Source of the DNA: Penium margaritaceum
Taxonomy: Eukaryota > Streptophyta > Zygnematophyceae > Desmidiales > Peniaceae
DNA: 64,000 bases
Direction of reading: 5' to 3'
NCBI GenBank assembly: GCA_023375785.1
Contig: SZWC01001599.1
Location: forward strand, 59,402 to 123,401
Shown here: positions 22,831-33,000 of the stretch, one piece after another
Numbering within the stretch: the stretch's first letter is position 1
Layout: every line of letters starts with the position of its first letter
Made by a program: the position numbers and the translations under genes
The notes under the pieces: model-generated
What the model was told of the DNA's origin: nothing
What the model saw: only the letters and a program-made list of their open reading frames with translations
Databases searched by the model: none

Positions 22831-24600
22831 CTTTGGAGGATGATGGTGCTGGAGCGCAGCAGGGCAATGCAGCAGGTGAAGGTGTCGCTGGAGCGCAGGA
22901 TGCAGCAGCCAATGCGGGGGAGCCCGCGGCCGAGGACAACGTTGCAACAGAGCAGCAGCAGGACCAGCAGCCACCATCGCCAAGGTCGCCGCGTCGCAGT
23001 CGGAGGCGGCGGAATGCGGCGAAACGGTATGACGCAAGCACGGACCGCTGGGTCGGCATGGCGCGGTGCATGATGGCAGCCGCAAAGGAGGCGACAACCG
23101 TGCAAGAGGCGCTTGCACGACCTGACGGGCAGCAGTGGGGCGAAGCAATAAAATCTGAACTTGCGTCCCTTGCTGAGAACAGCACTTGGGAGTTGGTCGA
23201 TTGGCCTGAGGGGGCGAAGGTGATCAGCTCCAAGTGGGTGTTCAAGTTGAAGCTCACCAAGGACAGCAACGTGGAGAAATACAAGGCGTGGCTAGTGGCG
23301 AAGGGGTAGGCGTAGCGGAAAGGCGAACACTACGATGTGACGTTCGCACCCGTCGCCAAGTTCACAAGCATCCAGACGATCCTCGCGGTGGCAGCCGCAA
23401 AGGACATGGAGATCCACCAAATGGATGTCAAGACAGCATTCCTAAAGGGCATCATTGACAAGGAGATCTACCTTGAGGTGCCGGAGGGGGTGGATGCGCC
23501 GGAGGGCAAGGTGTGCAAGCTGCGGAAGGCCTTGTACGGGCTAAAACAGGCGCCCAGGTGCTGGTACCAACAGATGGACGGCTACATGGCGGAGCTCGGC
23601 TTCAAGCGCTGTGAGTCAGACCACAGCATGTATGTGCGGTGCAGCAAGGGACTCCATCAGATTGTCGCACTCTACGTGGACGATCTGATCCTGTGCTCAT
23701 CAGATCTGGCGGCTTTGCAGCAGCTCAAGGAGTAGCTGAGCAGCAGATTTAAGATGACGGACATGGGGAAGCTGGAGTACTACCTCGGGGTAAGCATCAC
23801 GCGGAACCGGAGAGCGCGCACGCTTGAGTTGGGGCAGGCCAAGTACGTGGCCGAGGTGCTGAAGCGGTACGGCATGGAGGACTGCAAACCAGTGGGCAGT
23901 CTCCACAAGCTATGACCTGAGTGCGGCGATGGCGCCGCAAACTCAAGAGGAGAAGGAGGACATGGCGGAGGTGCCCTACCAATCTGTGGTGGGCAGCCTC
24001 ATCTATGCCATGGTGGCGACTCGGCCGGACTTGGCCTACGCGGTGGGTCAGGTGAGCAGGTATGTGGCCAACCCTGGGCCTCTACACTGGCAGGCGGCGA
24101 AACGCATCCTCCGGTACTTGCAGGCAACGCGGCATGCGCGCCTGAAGTACGACGGAAAGGGGAGGTCAGACCCCTTGCGGCTGGTCTGCTACACTGACGC
24201 GGACTACGCCGGCGATGTGGACAAGAGGAATTCCACTTCTGGCTACGTTTTTTTCCTCGCAGGTGCAGCGGTCTCGTGGTGCAGCAGCAAGCAGGACTGC
24301 GTTGCCACCTCCACAGTGGAGGCGGAGTTCGTCGCTCTGGCGGAGGCGGTCAAGGAAGCGGTGTGGCTCCGCAGATTGCTGGGGGAGCTGGGCGTGCCGC
24401 AGCAGGAGCCTACGGTGGTTCAAGAGGACAACACCGGCTCCATCTCGCTGACCAACAACCCAACGCAGCACAGGAGGACAAAGCACATCGACGTGCGCTA
24501 CCACTACGCGCGCGACATGGTGGAGAAGGGACAGGTTGTGCTGCAACATTGCAACACGAAGCACATGCTCGCGGATTGCCTGACCAAGGCGCAGCCCTAG
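22831..24600 (+). pseudogene. RT-RNase H of element L, copy 2
   Basis: Linker with acidic and glutamine-rich tracts, then RT: SKWVFKLKLTKDSNVEKYKA (23230-23287), two TAGs at 23307 and 23313, IHQMDVKTAFLKGIIDKEIYLEV, intact LYVDDLILCSS (YVDD 23673-23684), then TAG at 23733. A frameshift follows near 23900. Connection and RNase H 23929-24600: VPYQSVVGSLIYAMVATRPDL, CYTDADYAGDVD, SWCSSKQDCVATSTVEAEF, HIDVRYHYARDM, LADCLTKAQP, then stop. RNase H is open and full length, the best-kept domain in the window. Confidence 0.92.
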
Positions 24601-24710
24601 GATCGGCATGTCACCAGCCTTGCAGGGCTTGGGTTGAAAAGCTGTGAAGGGCTTGAAGGCGCAGACGCGGACGAGTGAGAGTGAGCATGAGGCATCCGGC
24701 ATGGAAGGTG

Positions 24711-24722
24711 CACGGGGGAGAT
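24711..24722 (+). other. Polypurine tract of element L
   Basis: CACGGGGGAGAT lies directly before the 3' LTR, the usual place of the plus-strand primer. Confidence 0.8.
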
Positions 24723-25441
24723 TGTTAAAAGTGTCCTTGCCATGGATGCCGTTTGCCGTTTTCCTGGTTCGACCACTAGGGAATGGTTGGATATCTGATC
24801 TGGTTGCAAATTTGGACTCCTTGCATTTTTCCATGCAGTTTCAAGCTTTCAGTTGCTCGATTTGGTTGGGAATTCAGAAAGTTAGGCCCATCCGAAGTTC
24901 TGGTGGTAGGTGGGTGGAATCTGGGTTCCGTCATTCGTGACGGGTTAATTCCACCACCAGTGATCCGAGTTCGACTTCAATGAGCTCCAAGGGCACATGG
25001 GCCATGGAAAAAAGGGATGTGGATGGTCTTTTGGACCAGGGTGAGCCTCCCCCCACGTTGGGATGACAGGAAGGGCGCTTCGACAGGCCACCGTCGAAGC
25101 GCCTCCCGTCACTCCCGTTTGTGGGTATGGTGGGCGGCTCGGCTCCACCATGGCTTACTCTAACGGCCGTAGCAAGGGCTCTACTGCTCCGTTTTGGTCG
25201 TGCTTGGATGCGTTGGAAAGCTTAGATCACAGGCTATAAGAATATGATGTAATCTCACCAAAATAACTAACCATTGATGATTCTCAGCCTTTCTCATTTT
25301 CCGCAATCTGTATTCTGCCAGAATTCTGCTCCCTTGGTGTTGTGGCGACCCAAAGCACACACCTCCCTTGGAAGTCTCTTTGCACTAAGCAGCCGTGAAC
25401 ACTTAGGCAGTTCAGGGCACGCTAGGACAGCATTCCTGACA
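24723..25441 (+). repeat. 3' LTR of element L
   Basis: 719 bp, TGTTAAAAGTG to CATTCCTGACA, followed by AGACT. It is similar to the solo LTR at 55523-56252 in inverted orientation. It contains an inverted pair around GGAATCTGGG/TCCACC near 24915-24955. Confidence 0.92.
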
Positions 25442-25939
25442 AGACTAGGGACACGTGCAAAGTCTCATAAGCTCCAATAGCTCAGTAATGCAAAGAGGAA
25501 TGACGAATGACAAGCACAAAGTGAAAAATACCAGCTGTGGAACACAACGGGTGACGCACACGACAGTGTTAGTTTGTCCTAGAACCGGCCCAAACCCAAA
25601 GTTTTGGCCATAACTCCGCCCACAGGCATCCAAACGCAACACCATCTGAATTTAGAGATGCGAAATCTTGAGCCAAACATTACAACTGGTCACATGCACA
25701 TTTCTAGAATTGATCAGTGGACACACAATGCAAGACATGTAAATCAGGCTAAAGAGCCAGTCCATCGAGAAAACTCTAATGACTATACAAAAATTGCAAA
25801 GCACCCTGGTAAGCACCTAAGACTTTGTGGCAGCTGACTGGCAGCTGCAACTGGGTGGATCCACTATGTGTCGGTGCTCAAGCACCATCTGGGTCTGCAT
25901 CAAGGATCTACACAAGCATGGAAACGACCAAGTCGTTAT
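25442..25939 (-). repeat. B-type LTR (element F), main piece
   Basis: Continues the LTR that starts at 17600 once L is removed. It is an inverted match to 31660-32150 of the B element LTR, including TAACTCCGC and GGCATCCAAACGCAACAC blocks. It is cut at 25939 by element M; GTTAT (25935-25939) is the left M target site. Confidence 0.78.
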
Positions 25940-26529
25940 TGTTAAATGTTTTTGCCCCTTGTTCAGTGTTGTAGGACGGATCAGGAATGCTTTGCCCCTT
26001 GTGGAGGTATGATCCCTAGATCCGTTGTAGTGTGACTCAACTATTCTCTGTCTCGTGTGATATATGACCTATGAGTACAACATGTGGCTTAGTGGTTACG
26101 TCGGCCATTTTGTTGATTTGGCTAAGTGAGGTCTCATAGGTCTGATCTTGGCCCCACGCACATCTTATTTGCTAGAGAAGCTTCCAAGAAAGACATTTTG
26201 TAGCTTCTTCGACGCTACATGGTTGGTCTGTCACCTTGACACCAAGATGCTTATGTATCAAGCCCAAAGTGCAAGTCTATTGGTGATGTGGCTGATTCAG
26301 GCCACTTCCAAGGAATGTGTTTTTGAGTTATAGGGCTAGAGAGACAGCTATAAACGAACTTGTTTGACATGCTGATCAATTAAACCTTACTTAATGCTCT
26401 CTTGCCTATTGTCAGCTTGAGCTCTTCTTGAGATGTAATACTAAGGCGTTCGTATGCTTGAAGGTGAATTGTATGCCTGATTAAGTTTTGCGGCTTCTCT
26501 GCCAGAGGTAGTTAGCTCAGTAGCTAACA
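25940..26529 (+). repeat. 5' LTR of element M
   Basis: 590 bp, TGTTAAATG to GTAGCTAACA. It ends with a 7-bp hairpin, GTTAGCT-CAGT-AGCTAAC, touching the primer site. The tRNA-like module is at 26085-26151 (A box TGGCTTAGTGG; B box decayed here, better in the copies at 37716 and 63237). Confidence 0.88.
26085..26151 (+). promoter_or_regulatory. tRNA-like module in A-type LTR
   Basis: TGGCTTAGTGG (26085-26095) fits the A box; AGGTCTGATCTTGG (26138-26151) is a degraded B box. The other two A-type LTRs read GAGTTCGATCCTGG (37729-37716, minus) and GAGTTTGATCCTGG (63237-63250), so the family once had a good B box. Confidence 0.6.
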
Positions 26530-26548
26530 AAGGGTTATGGGCGCACAC
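26530..26548 (+). other. Half-tRNA(iMet) primer-binding site of M
   Basis: AAGGGTTATGGGCGCACAC directly after the LTR, one base from the common form. Confidence 0.85.
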
Positions 26549-26855
26549 CTCCGGGTAGAGAAGTTTCATGACGCAACTGATAAGTCACAAGAAGTGAGAG
26601 GGCCTTTGCTCTCACCCAACTACTCTGTTTGCAGGTCAACATTAGTAGGAAGGGAATGTAACACATCTGAACCTTTTTGCCTAGGGAGCTGACATCAGCC
26701 TACATCAATGTACATCAGCCTACATCTACTTGCAACGGCCAACGTGAACAAGCGAAGCAGTTGCCTCTTCTCACGAACAGACTATAGCGGCCTCGAACAA
26801 AGGTACATCGGCATCAGCAATAGGTGCAATAGTTGTACCAGTTGAAGTTGTAGGG

Positions 26856-27652
26856 ATGGCAGGGACAAGGGAACCAGGGAATCATTCACCCATCCTCAAG
26901 TTTGATGGAGAGGTGTTTCATCTCTCAAAGTGACAGTTTGAGATCATCATGGATGACAGAGATCTTCTAGGATGTTTTGACGGAACTATCCCTGCACCAA
27001 AGGAAGAGGGTGTCCACCTTGTGGCATGGGTCAAGCTTAACAAGAAGGCTCTTGACATTCTTGTGTCCTCCATACAACCCTCAGACCTTTCACGCATCAG
27101 CGGTTGTACAATGGCAGCCACGGAATAAACCAAACTCGGCAAGTTGTTTCAGTCCTCCTCACTTGCCAACCGTGTCTTCATTCTACAAAACCTCATCAAC
27201 ATGAGGCTTGGTGAAGGAGGGGATGTCTCTACCTTTATGCAGAAGTTTGAGACGCTCCTGCAACAAGCCACCGACATGGGATGGGACCTCAAATCAAATG
27301 TATTCAAGCCATGATTTTTCTAATGACGCTGCCAAAAAGCTGCGACCCCACAATGTTAGTGATTGGAGGGTGGACTGAAGATCAAGTTCTCTACACCACC
27401 GTCTCCGAGTATGTGTGGAATGAAGCCATGCGTTGTAGCAGTAGTGAAGCAAACCTAGATGCCTTTGCCTCACGGAGCAACGGCACCTTCCGCAATACCT
27501 CCTGCTCTGGGTACAAGGGAAACAACAGCACTAGCAGCAGTGGAAGGGGTGCACAATACCCAAGAAACTGCCATAACTGTGGCAAGGCTAGACATTGGGC
27601 TCAAAAGTGCCGTGCACCCAAGAGAGAGGGAGGAGATGAGAGTGAATGGTGA
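26856..27652 (+). pseudogene. Gag of element M
   Basis: ATG at 26856 (MAGTREPGNHSPILKFDGE), identical in its first residues to K gag at 58462. QFEIIMDDRDLLG follows, then LVSSIQPSDLSRISGC, a frameshift near 27300, and SSSEANLDAFASRSN. The zinc knuckle CHNCGKARHWAQKC (CX2CX4HX4C) is intact near 27571-27612. The frame ends at TGA 27650-27652, twelve codons or so after the knuckle. Stops also occur near 26932 and 27127. Confidence 0.88.
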
Positions 27653-29000
27653 GGGGGAAATGGTGGGAAGGATTCCACAAGCTTGATGGATGAGTATGCC
27701 ACCAACAAAGGAAGGGTGATAATCGGGCCAGGAGCCTACGGCCTTGACTCGGACACAAACAAGCACACCACTTACGAGACGAGAGACATCATCTCTCTTG
27801 CTCCATGCAACAAGAACTTCAAAGTTGCCAACGGCAAGGTTGAGGTAACTGAGGGGATTGGTGACGAGCTGGTCACAGTGGGGTTCAACGGTGGAGTTTC
27901 TGACCTCAAGCTAGAGGGGGTGGTCTACTTGCCCTCCTTCACAGCCAACCTGCTCTCAGTCTCTAAGATAACTGAACATGGCATGACAGTAGACATTACA
28001 CAGAAGGAAGCGGTGATATTCCCTACCAAGGAATTCAACTTCTCCTACTTTGACAAGAAGGTTGTCGTACAGGGTCCTAGTGTTGATGGAATCTACTTCT
28101 TGCGGACCAAAATGACAACTTCAACGGCTAAGTCTTCGGCTGAGAGTGATGATGAGGAGAGCAGCAATGTAGACTCAGATGAGGAAGGACATGCTAGAGC
28201 AGTGGAAGCACTGGTAGCAGAAGATTCAGCAACAAAATCGCAAGTAAATACAACCACCGGGGCTGTTCATTCTAGCCTGTGTACATCCTCCAAGAACCTG
28301 TGGCATAGGCGCTTTGGGCTCGTAGCTCATCGCACATTGGAGCTCATGGGAAAGTAGGAGCTAGTGTATGGGATGGAGCTAGATGATGAGGCAGAGGGAG
28401 TCAGGATCATGTGTGAGCCATGCCTTCAAGGCAAGGTGAAGAAGAAACCCTTCAAGCACAAGTGCACGCGTGCTCTTGCACCCCTTGACCTCGTCCACCC
28501 TGAAGTGTGTGGTCCCTTTTGCATACTGTCAAATGGAGGCAGTAGATGTTTCCTCACATGCATTGACGACAACAGCCGCAACTTCTAGATATACATTCTC
28601 AAAAAGAAAAGTAAGGTGAAGGAGAATCTGCAGAGTACGAAGCCTGCAGCATGTTTGCTATGGTTGAGCGACAGAGCGAAAAGAGGGTGAAAGAATTCAT
28701 GATGGACAATGGGGGAGAGTACAAAGCCTGCAGTGAGTGGCTCAAGATGCAAGGCATTAAACACCACAAAACAATCCCCTACTCACCTCAAAGCAACGGC
28801 ATAGCAGAGAGGATGAACTAGACCCTCCTTAGCACGACAAGGTACATGCTCTTTGAGGACAAGCTTCCTTCTAGGTTCTGGGCTGAAGCAACACGTGCAG
28901 CTACCTACCTTGTGAACCTCACACCTATAGCAGCTCTGCAGAGGAGAGGCAAGAAGCAGACACAGCAGCTGAAGACGCCTCAAGAAGCATGGTCAGGCAG
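27653..29000 (+). pseudogene. Protease-integrase of element M
   Basis: The frame after the UGA continues GGNGGKDSTSLMDEYAT without a break into protease (AYGLDSDTNKHT: Asp-Ser kept, Gly replaced by Asp) and VVYLPSFTANLLSVSKI. Integrase zinc region LWHRRFGLVAHRTL (a His is Leu) and CEPCLQGKVKKKPF. Core: VHPEVCGPF, where the first catalytic Asp is Glu. A 17-bp near copy of 28717-28733 is inserted at 28633-28649 and shifts the frame. ERMN is followed by a stop near 28819. Confidence 0.86.
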
Positions 29001-30979
29001 GACGCCGGACGCCTCCCATCCCAAGGTGTTTGGTTGCACTAGCTTTGGCAAGGCCTAGGCTGGTGAGGGCCCTAGAAAGCTTGATGCAAGAGTAAAAAAG
29101 TGCATTTTCATCGACTATGACTCCACCCACAAAGCATATAGACTTTGGGACCAAGGAGCCAAGAAGATCACCCACAGCAAAGACGTGGATTTCCACGAAA
29201 CGTCTGTGACTAAGGAGAGCTTGTTGAACTCGAAAACACTCCATAACAGGGAGAGTGGCTCACTCTCCTTGAGGAGGGAGACGAAGCACCAGCACAATGG
29301 CATGAGCTAGGTGCTACAACAGGTGAAGAAGCTGATGAAGATGACTCGGAGGAATCAGACACTAATTCCAAGGTATCTGATCCTCCTCACCATGAGGATG
29401 ATTCCTCTACCATCATCAATGGTAAAGCAGACCTCCAGCCTCCACATCAACAGCGAAATCCACCAGGTCCAAGGAGCATTTCACGCCTCAAAGTACATCG
29501 GCACATTGCAACGCAGATCGGGGTGAATGGACAGGCTTCAACTATTTGTTCATGGTTCAAGAGGAGCCAACGTTTGTCGCAGAGGCACTCACGCAGCTTG
29601 ACAAAGAGGAGTGGGATGAAGCAATTCGCAGTGAACTCAGCTCCATCGAAGAGAATGGGACATGGATGCTACTGGGCAGACCTGCCAGGCCTCACATTGT
29701 GGGGTCCAAGTGGGTGCCAAAAGTAAAAAGGAAACAAGACGGCAAGATAGACAAGTACAAGGCATGGGTGGAAGCAAAGGGGTTCTCTCAATGGCCTGGC
29801 ACAGATTATGATGAGACCTTTTCTCCAGTTGTGACGTTCGCCTCCATCTGGTTGATGCTCGCCATTGCTGTCGCCGCGAACATGGAGGTCCACCAGATGG
29901 ATGTCAAGACAGCCTTTCTTTATGGAAAAATTGACAAGGAGGTGTTGATCGAGGTTCCAGAGGGGGTTGATGCTCCCAAGGGCAAGTTGTGCAGATTGGT
30001 GAAGGCACTCTATGGGCTACAACAAGTGCCAAGACTTTGGTACCAGGAGATGGATACATTCATGGCTGAAGAGTCCTTCATGCACTGCGACAAAGAACCT
30101 AGCATGTATGTGCATGAGAGCGACAAAGGCACCATGTTGGTCACCTTGTATGTTGATAACCTCACTCTTTGCTCTTCTTCAACGCGGCTGCTAGACAATC
30201 TCAAGGGGCGACTGAGTAGCAGATTTGAGATGAAGGACATGGGTCCTCTTGACTTCTACCTTGGAATTGGAAAAAGTAACCATCATTGACAGAGCAGCAG
30301 GTACCATCAGCCTGAACCAGACAAAATACACTGAATCCATCCTCAAATGATACAACATGGCAGATTCCAAGCCTGTGAGCACACCCATGAGCTCTCAGTG
30401 CAAGCTTTGTTCCTCCATGTCCCCATCCAACAAAGCTAAGAAAATTGACTTGTTGGGCATCCCATATCAGTTTGCAGTGGACAGTCTGATGTATGACATG
30501 GTCGCCAACCACCCAGATGTAGCCCATGCTGTTGGGCAGGTGCATCGGTCTGTGGCCAATCCTGGTCCACTTCACTGGCAGGCTGGGAAGCGCATCATGC
30601 GCTACCTTTAGGGGATGCGGAACGTGTGACTCCAGTTTGGAGGCATCGGTGGATCTGCGTCACTTTGTCTCACTTGCTACACTGATGCTCATTAGCGAGG
30701 GAATATCAAAGACAGAAAATATACCTCCAGCTTTGTGTGTATGCTGAATGGAGGTGCATTCAGTTGGGCAAGTCGCAAGCATGAATTTTTCACGCTCTCA
30801 ACAGCTGAAGCTGAGTACATCGCCTTGGCTGAGGTGTGTAAAGAGATGTATTGGCTACAAAGCTTTCTATCTGAGATGAAGGCACCAATTGCAACGGTGA
30901 CGGTCATCAAGATTGACAACATGAGTGCAATTGAAATGTCAAAGAACCCCATCCTGTTTAGGCGAAAAAAGCACATCAA
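29001..30979 (+). pseudogene. Linker, RT and partial RNase H of element M
   Basis: The end of integrase and an acidic linker run to about 29530 in broken frames. RT: FMVQEEPTFVAEALTQLDKEEWDEAI, GSKWVPKVKRKQDGKIDKYKAW, VHQMDVKTAFLYGKIDKEVLIEV, and YVDN at 30149-30160 instead of YVDD. The frame breaks near 30270. Connection 30357-30611 (IPYQFAVDSLMYDMVANHPD). RNase H from 30735 has SWASRKHEFFTLSTAEAEYIAL and IDNMSAIEMSKNPILF, ending at the truncation. Confidence 0.88.
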
Positions 30980-31410
30980 GTCCTCGAGTAACAAAACGTA
31001 CTACTGAGTCTCGGACGTCGACCTGCACTACTGGATCCGGTGGATGATCCGCAGGATCAGGTGGATCATCCACCGGATGCCTCGGCAGGCCTACCAGAGC
31101 AATTTCTCCAAGTGGTAATTTTGCTACTCGGTCCAGTCGATTATCGACCGGATTTTGAGTCGCAGCCGGCTCCCAGAGCTGCTGCGCACACCCCAACTTT
31201 GGAAGGCCATATCTCCCTCGATACTTGTTCGATTCCAGTGAAACAAATTCCACCAGATTTAGCGACTTGTAAAATTTACGCGGCAATCCTCCATTTAAGG
31301 ATCCGAGAAATCCTTGAGTCTCCAGATCCGCCGGTGTGGAGCTTCCACTTTTTGGCGGCTCGTCGACGCCTCCCGGCGCCGCACTTGGGCATGAAGAGTG
31401 GCAAACTTTG
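30980..31410. other. Unassigned stretch with two inverted repeats
   Basis: No copia domain is recognised. A 16-bp perfect inverted repeat lies at 31035-31050/31063-31078 (ATCCGGTGGATGATCC, 12-nt loop). A second palindrome lies near 31131-31152 (TCCAGTCGAT, ATCGACCGGA). The minus strand is open for 158 codons across the M boundary, but the reading mixes three sources and is not a gene. It may be the 3' untranslated part of element F or an unrelated fragment captured when M was truncated. Confidence 0.5.
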
Positions 31411-31614
31411 AACAAGAAGAAGCAACATGAGCACAGTAAAAATCAGGTAGGAGCAAGAGCATACAAAAGAAGAACAACATTGCGCACCATAAACTTGAAC
31501 TTGACACTGCACAACGATTTGGTAAGGAAGCCTGCACACTGGTGCGGTGTGTCAACACCCAGGACAGAGACACTGACACATTAAACATGCTCGCGTACAA
31601 AGTGATGCTCAACG
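31411..31614 (-). pseudogene. RNase H C terminus of element F (B lineage)
   Basis: Minus strand: HHFVREHV, then FLTKSLCSVKFKFM, comparable to LVERQVISV...DFMTKTLPCGKFMV of element B. The B element LTR starts at 31615 in the middle of this domain, so B inserted into F. F is the minus-strand element whose LTR is at 17600-25939. Confidence 0.6.
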
Positions 31615-32259
31615 TGTTGTGATGTGAGTTTTTTTTTCTGTTTTTACACCTCACTTTGACCACTCGGCCATGCTCATGCTTGTGCAGATCCCCGATGTGG
31701 AACCAGCTACCGCCGGAGCACTGATGTGTGGTGGTTCCACTCACCAGCAGCTGCCACAAAACTGCCATGACATCCTGGGTGCTTGCTGTGGTGCCTTGCA
31801 GTTTTCTGGTAGTCATTAGAGTTTTCTTGGTGGACCCGCTCTTGAGCCCGATTTGCATATTTTCCATTACCTGTCCACTGATTGATGCCAGACTTGTACA
31901 TGTAACCAGTCGTAGCATTCTGCTAGAGATTTTGCATCTCTAGGTTCAGACAGTGTTGCGTTTGGATGCCTATGCGCGGAGTTACAGCCAAAACAATGGT
32001 TTTGGGTTGGCTTTAGGACAAACTGACACTGCTACATGCATCACTCGCCGTTTTCCATGGTGGATATTTATGCTATGTGCTTGTCACTTGTCATTCCTCT
32101 CTGCATTACTAGGCTATTCAACCTTATGAGAATTTGCACGTCTCCCTAGTATAACCCTTGCTGTTTCTTGTACCTACTTGCTTGCTAGTGTGCCTGCAGG
32201 CTGGACAGTGTTGCGACATCAGCAGCAACAAGGCTAGGCAGCTTCCTAGTAGTTTTTCA
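31615..32259 (+). repeat. 5' LTR of element B
   Basis: 645 bp. Matched in inverted orientation by the F pieces at 17600-17703 and 25442-25939, and partly by 773-925. The same start sequence TGTTGTGATGTGAG occurs at 37242. No tRNA-like module is recognised. Confidence 0.82.
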
Positions 32260-32274
32260 TGGTATCATACCAGC
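32260..32274 (+). other. Initiator tRNA-Met 3'-end primer site of B
   Basis: TGGTATCATACCAGC directly after the LTR. The first eight bases match the usual plant copia primer site TGGTATCAGAGC; the rest has diverged. Confidence 0.6.
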
Positions 32275-32280
32275 TAGACC

Positions 32281-33000
32281 TCTCTTGCTGAGGTACACCG
32301 TAGAGACGTAGCAATGGCAACAGTAGTGAGGGTCACCACCACCGCTGGATCTTGAGACACAACACGGTGAATGTTAGCAGCAAGGGCATCACCACACAAC
32401 CGCCACCACCTTAGCAAGAGGACTTGCACTAGTGATGAGCTATAACAGCTTTGCTGAGCGGCAACAGCAGCAACGGGTGGTAGAAGGAATCGTGTTTGGC
32501 CACCACCCTGGACACAGGAAGAAAAAGAAGAAAAGGATAAAAAGGAGAAGCAACCCGCAGCACATGACCGTAGCGGTGGCTGCCAGTAGTGGCAGCACAC
32601 AACAGTAGTGGCATCAGCAACCATGTGCACTAATAGTAGTACAGCAACAATAGGAGAGGAAACTACAACTTAGCAATAGCATTGCGGCTGCAACGACAGT
32701 AACAATAATAAGAGCAGTAGCAACATAGTATTGATAGCGGCCATAGCAACATAGCAGTAGTGGCAATGGTCGCAATAGTAGTAGACCCGCCGCAGCAACA
32801 CTAGCAGTTTTGCATAGCAGTGCTATGCAACTGTGCAAAAGCTTCGTAGCATTATGCAATAGCTGCAGAGGCCTACGCACCCTCTGCGTAGCTACAAGGA
32901 GGGGATGACGCGGTCACCCCCACCGGTCACACAGAGTTTGCGTGATAAGAAGGAATATGCCAACACAAAAAATGCTAGCGTAAAAACACCAGCTTAAGCT
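32281..33000 (+). other. Leader of element B with degenerate triplet repeats
   Basis: Non-coding leader rich in imperfect CAA/CAG/TAG triplets (for example AGTAGTGGC, CAGCAACA, AATAGTAGTAG). Both strands give low-complexity translations only. No conserved domain. Confidence 0.6.

Larger units (their letters stand above)
17704..25441 (+). mobile_element. Element L, chimeric Ty1/copia with perfect TSD
   Basis: Outer LTRs at 17704-18090 and 24723-25441, flanked by AGACT on both sides (17699-17703, 25442-25446). Inside are gag-PR-IN of one copy (18217-20489), a minus-strand fragment of an H-type element (20490-21535), then PR-IN-RT-RNase H of a second copy of the same family (21536-24600). PR to the end of IN is therefore present twice, at 19187-20489 and 21536-22830, and the two differ at many positions. 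The 5' LTR lacks about 330 bp present in the 3' LTR; elsewhere the two are close, about 5% different by eye, which suggests a younger insertion than J. Confidence 0.88.
25940..30979 (+). mobile_element. Element M, A-type Ty1/copia, 3' truncated
   Basis: 5' LTR 25940-26529, half-tRNA primer site, gag, PR, IN, RT and most of RNase H. It ends abruptly at about 30979 inside RNase H (KKHIKSS), so no 3' LTR or right TSD exists. It is closely related to element K (58000-63691) over its length, including a shared UGA between gag and protease. It inserted in the B-type LTR of element F. Confidence 0.88.

Noticed and set aside
22350-23105. Open antisense frame of 251 codons
   Set aside because: Shadow of the integrase end and linker of element L, with low-complexity Cys/Leu/Arg composition and no domain.
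24166-24834. Open antisense frame of 222 codons
   Set aside because: Complement of the well-kept RNase H of element L and its LTR start; no motif of its own.
30939-31415. 158-codon minus-strand frame
   Set aside because: It spans the M truncation point, an orphan stretch and element F. Three unrelated sources make a single gene implausible.
17600-32259. A DNA transposon with long terminal inverted repeats, suggested by inverted copies at 17600-25939 and 31615-32259
   Set aside because: The right copy has a primer site directly after it and gag-pol in sense, and the same LTR start recurs at 37242. They are two B-type LTRs in opposite orientation.
32281-32890. CRISPR-like or satellite array
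   Set aside because: Repeats are imperfect triplets without regular unit or spacer length.
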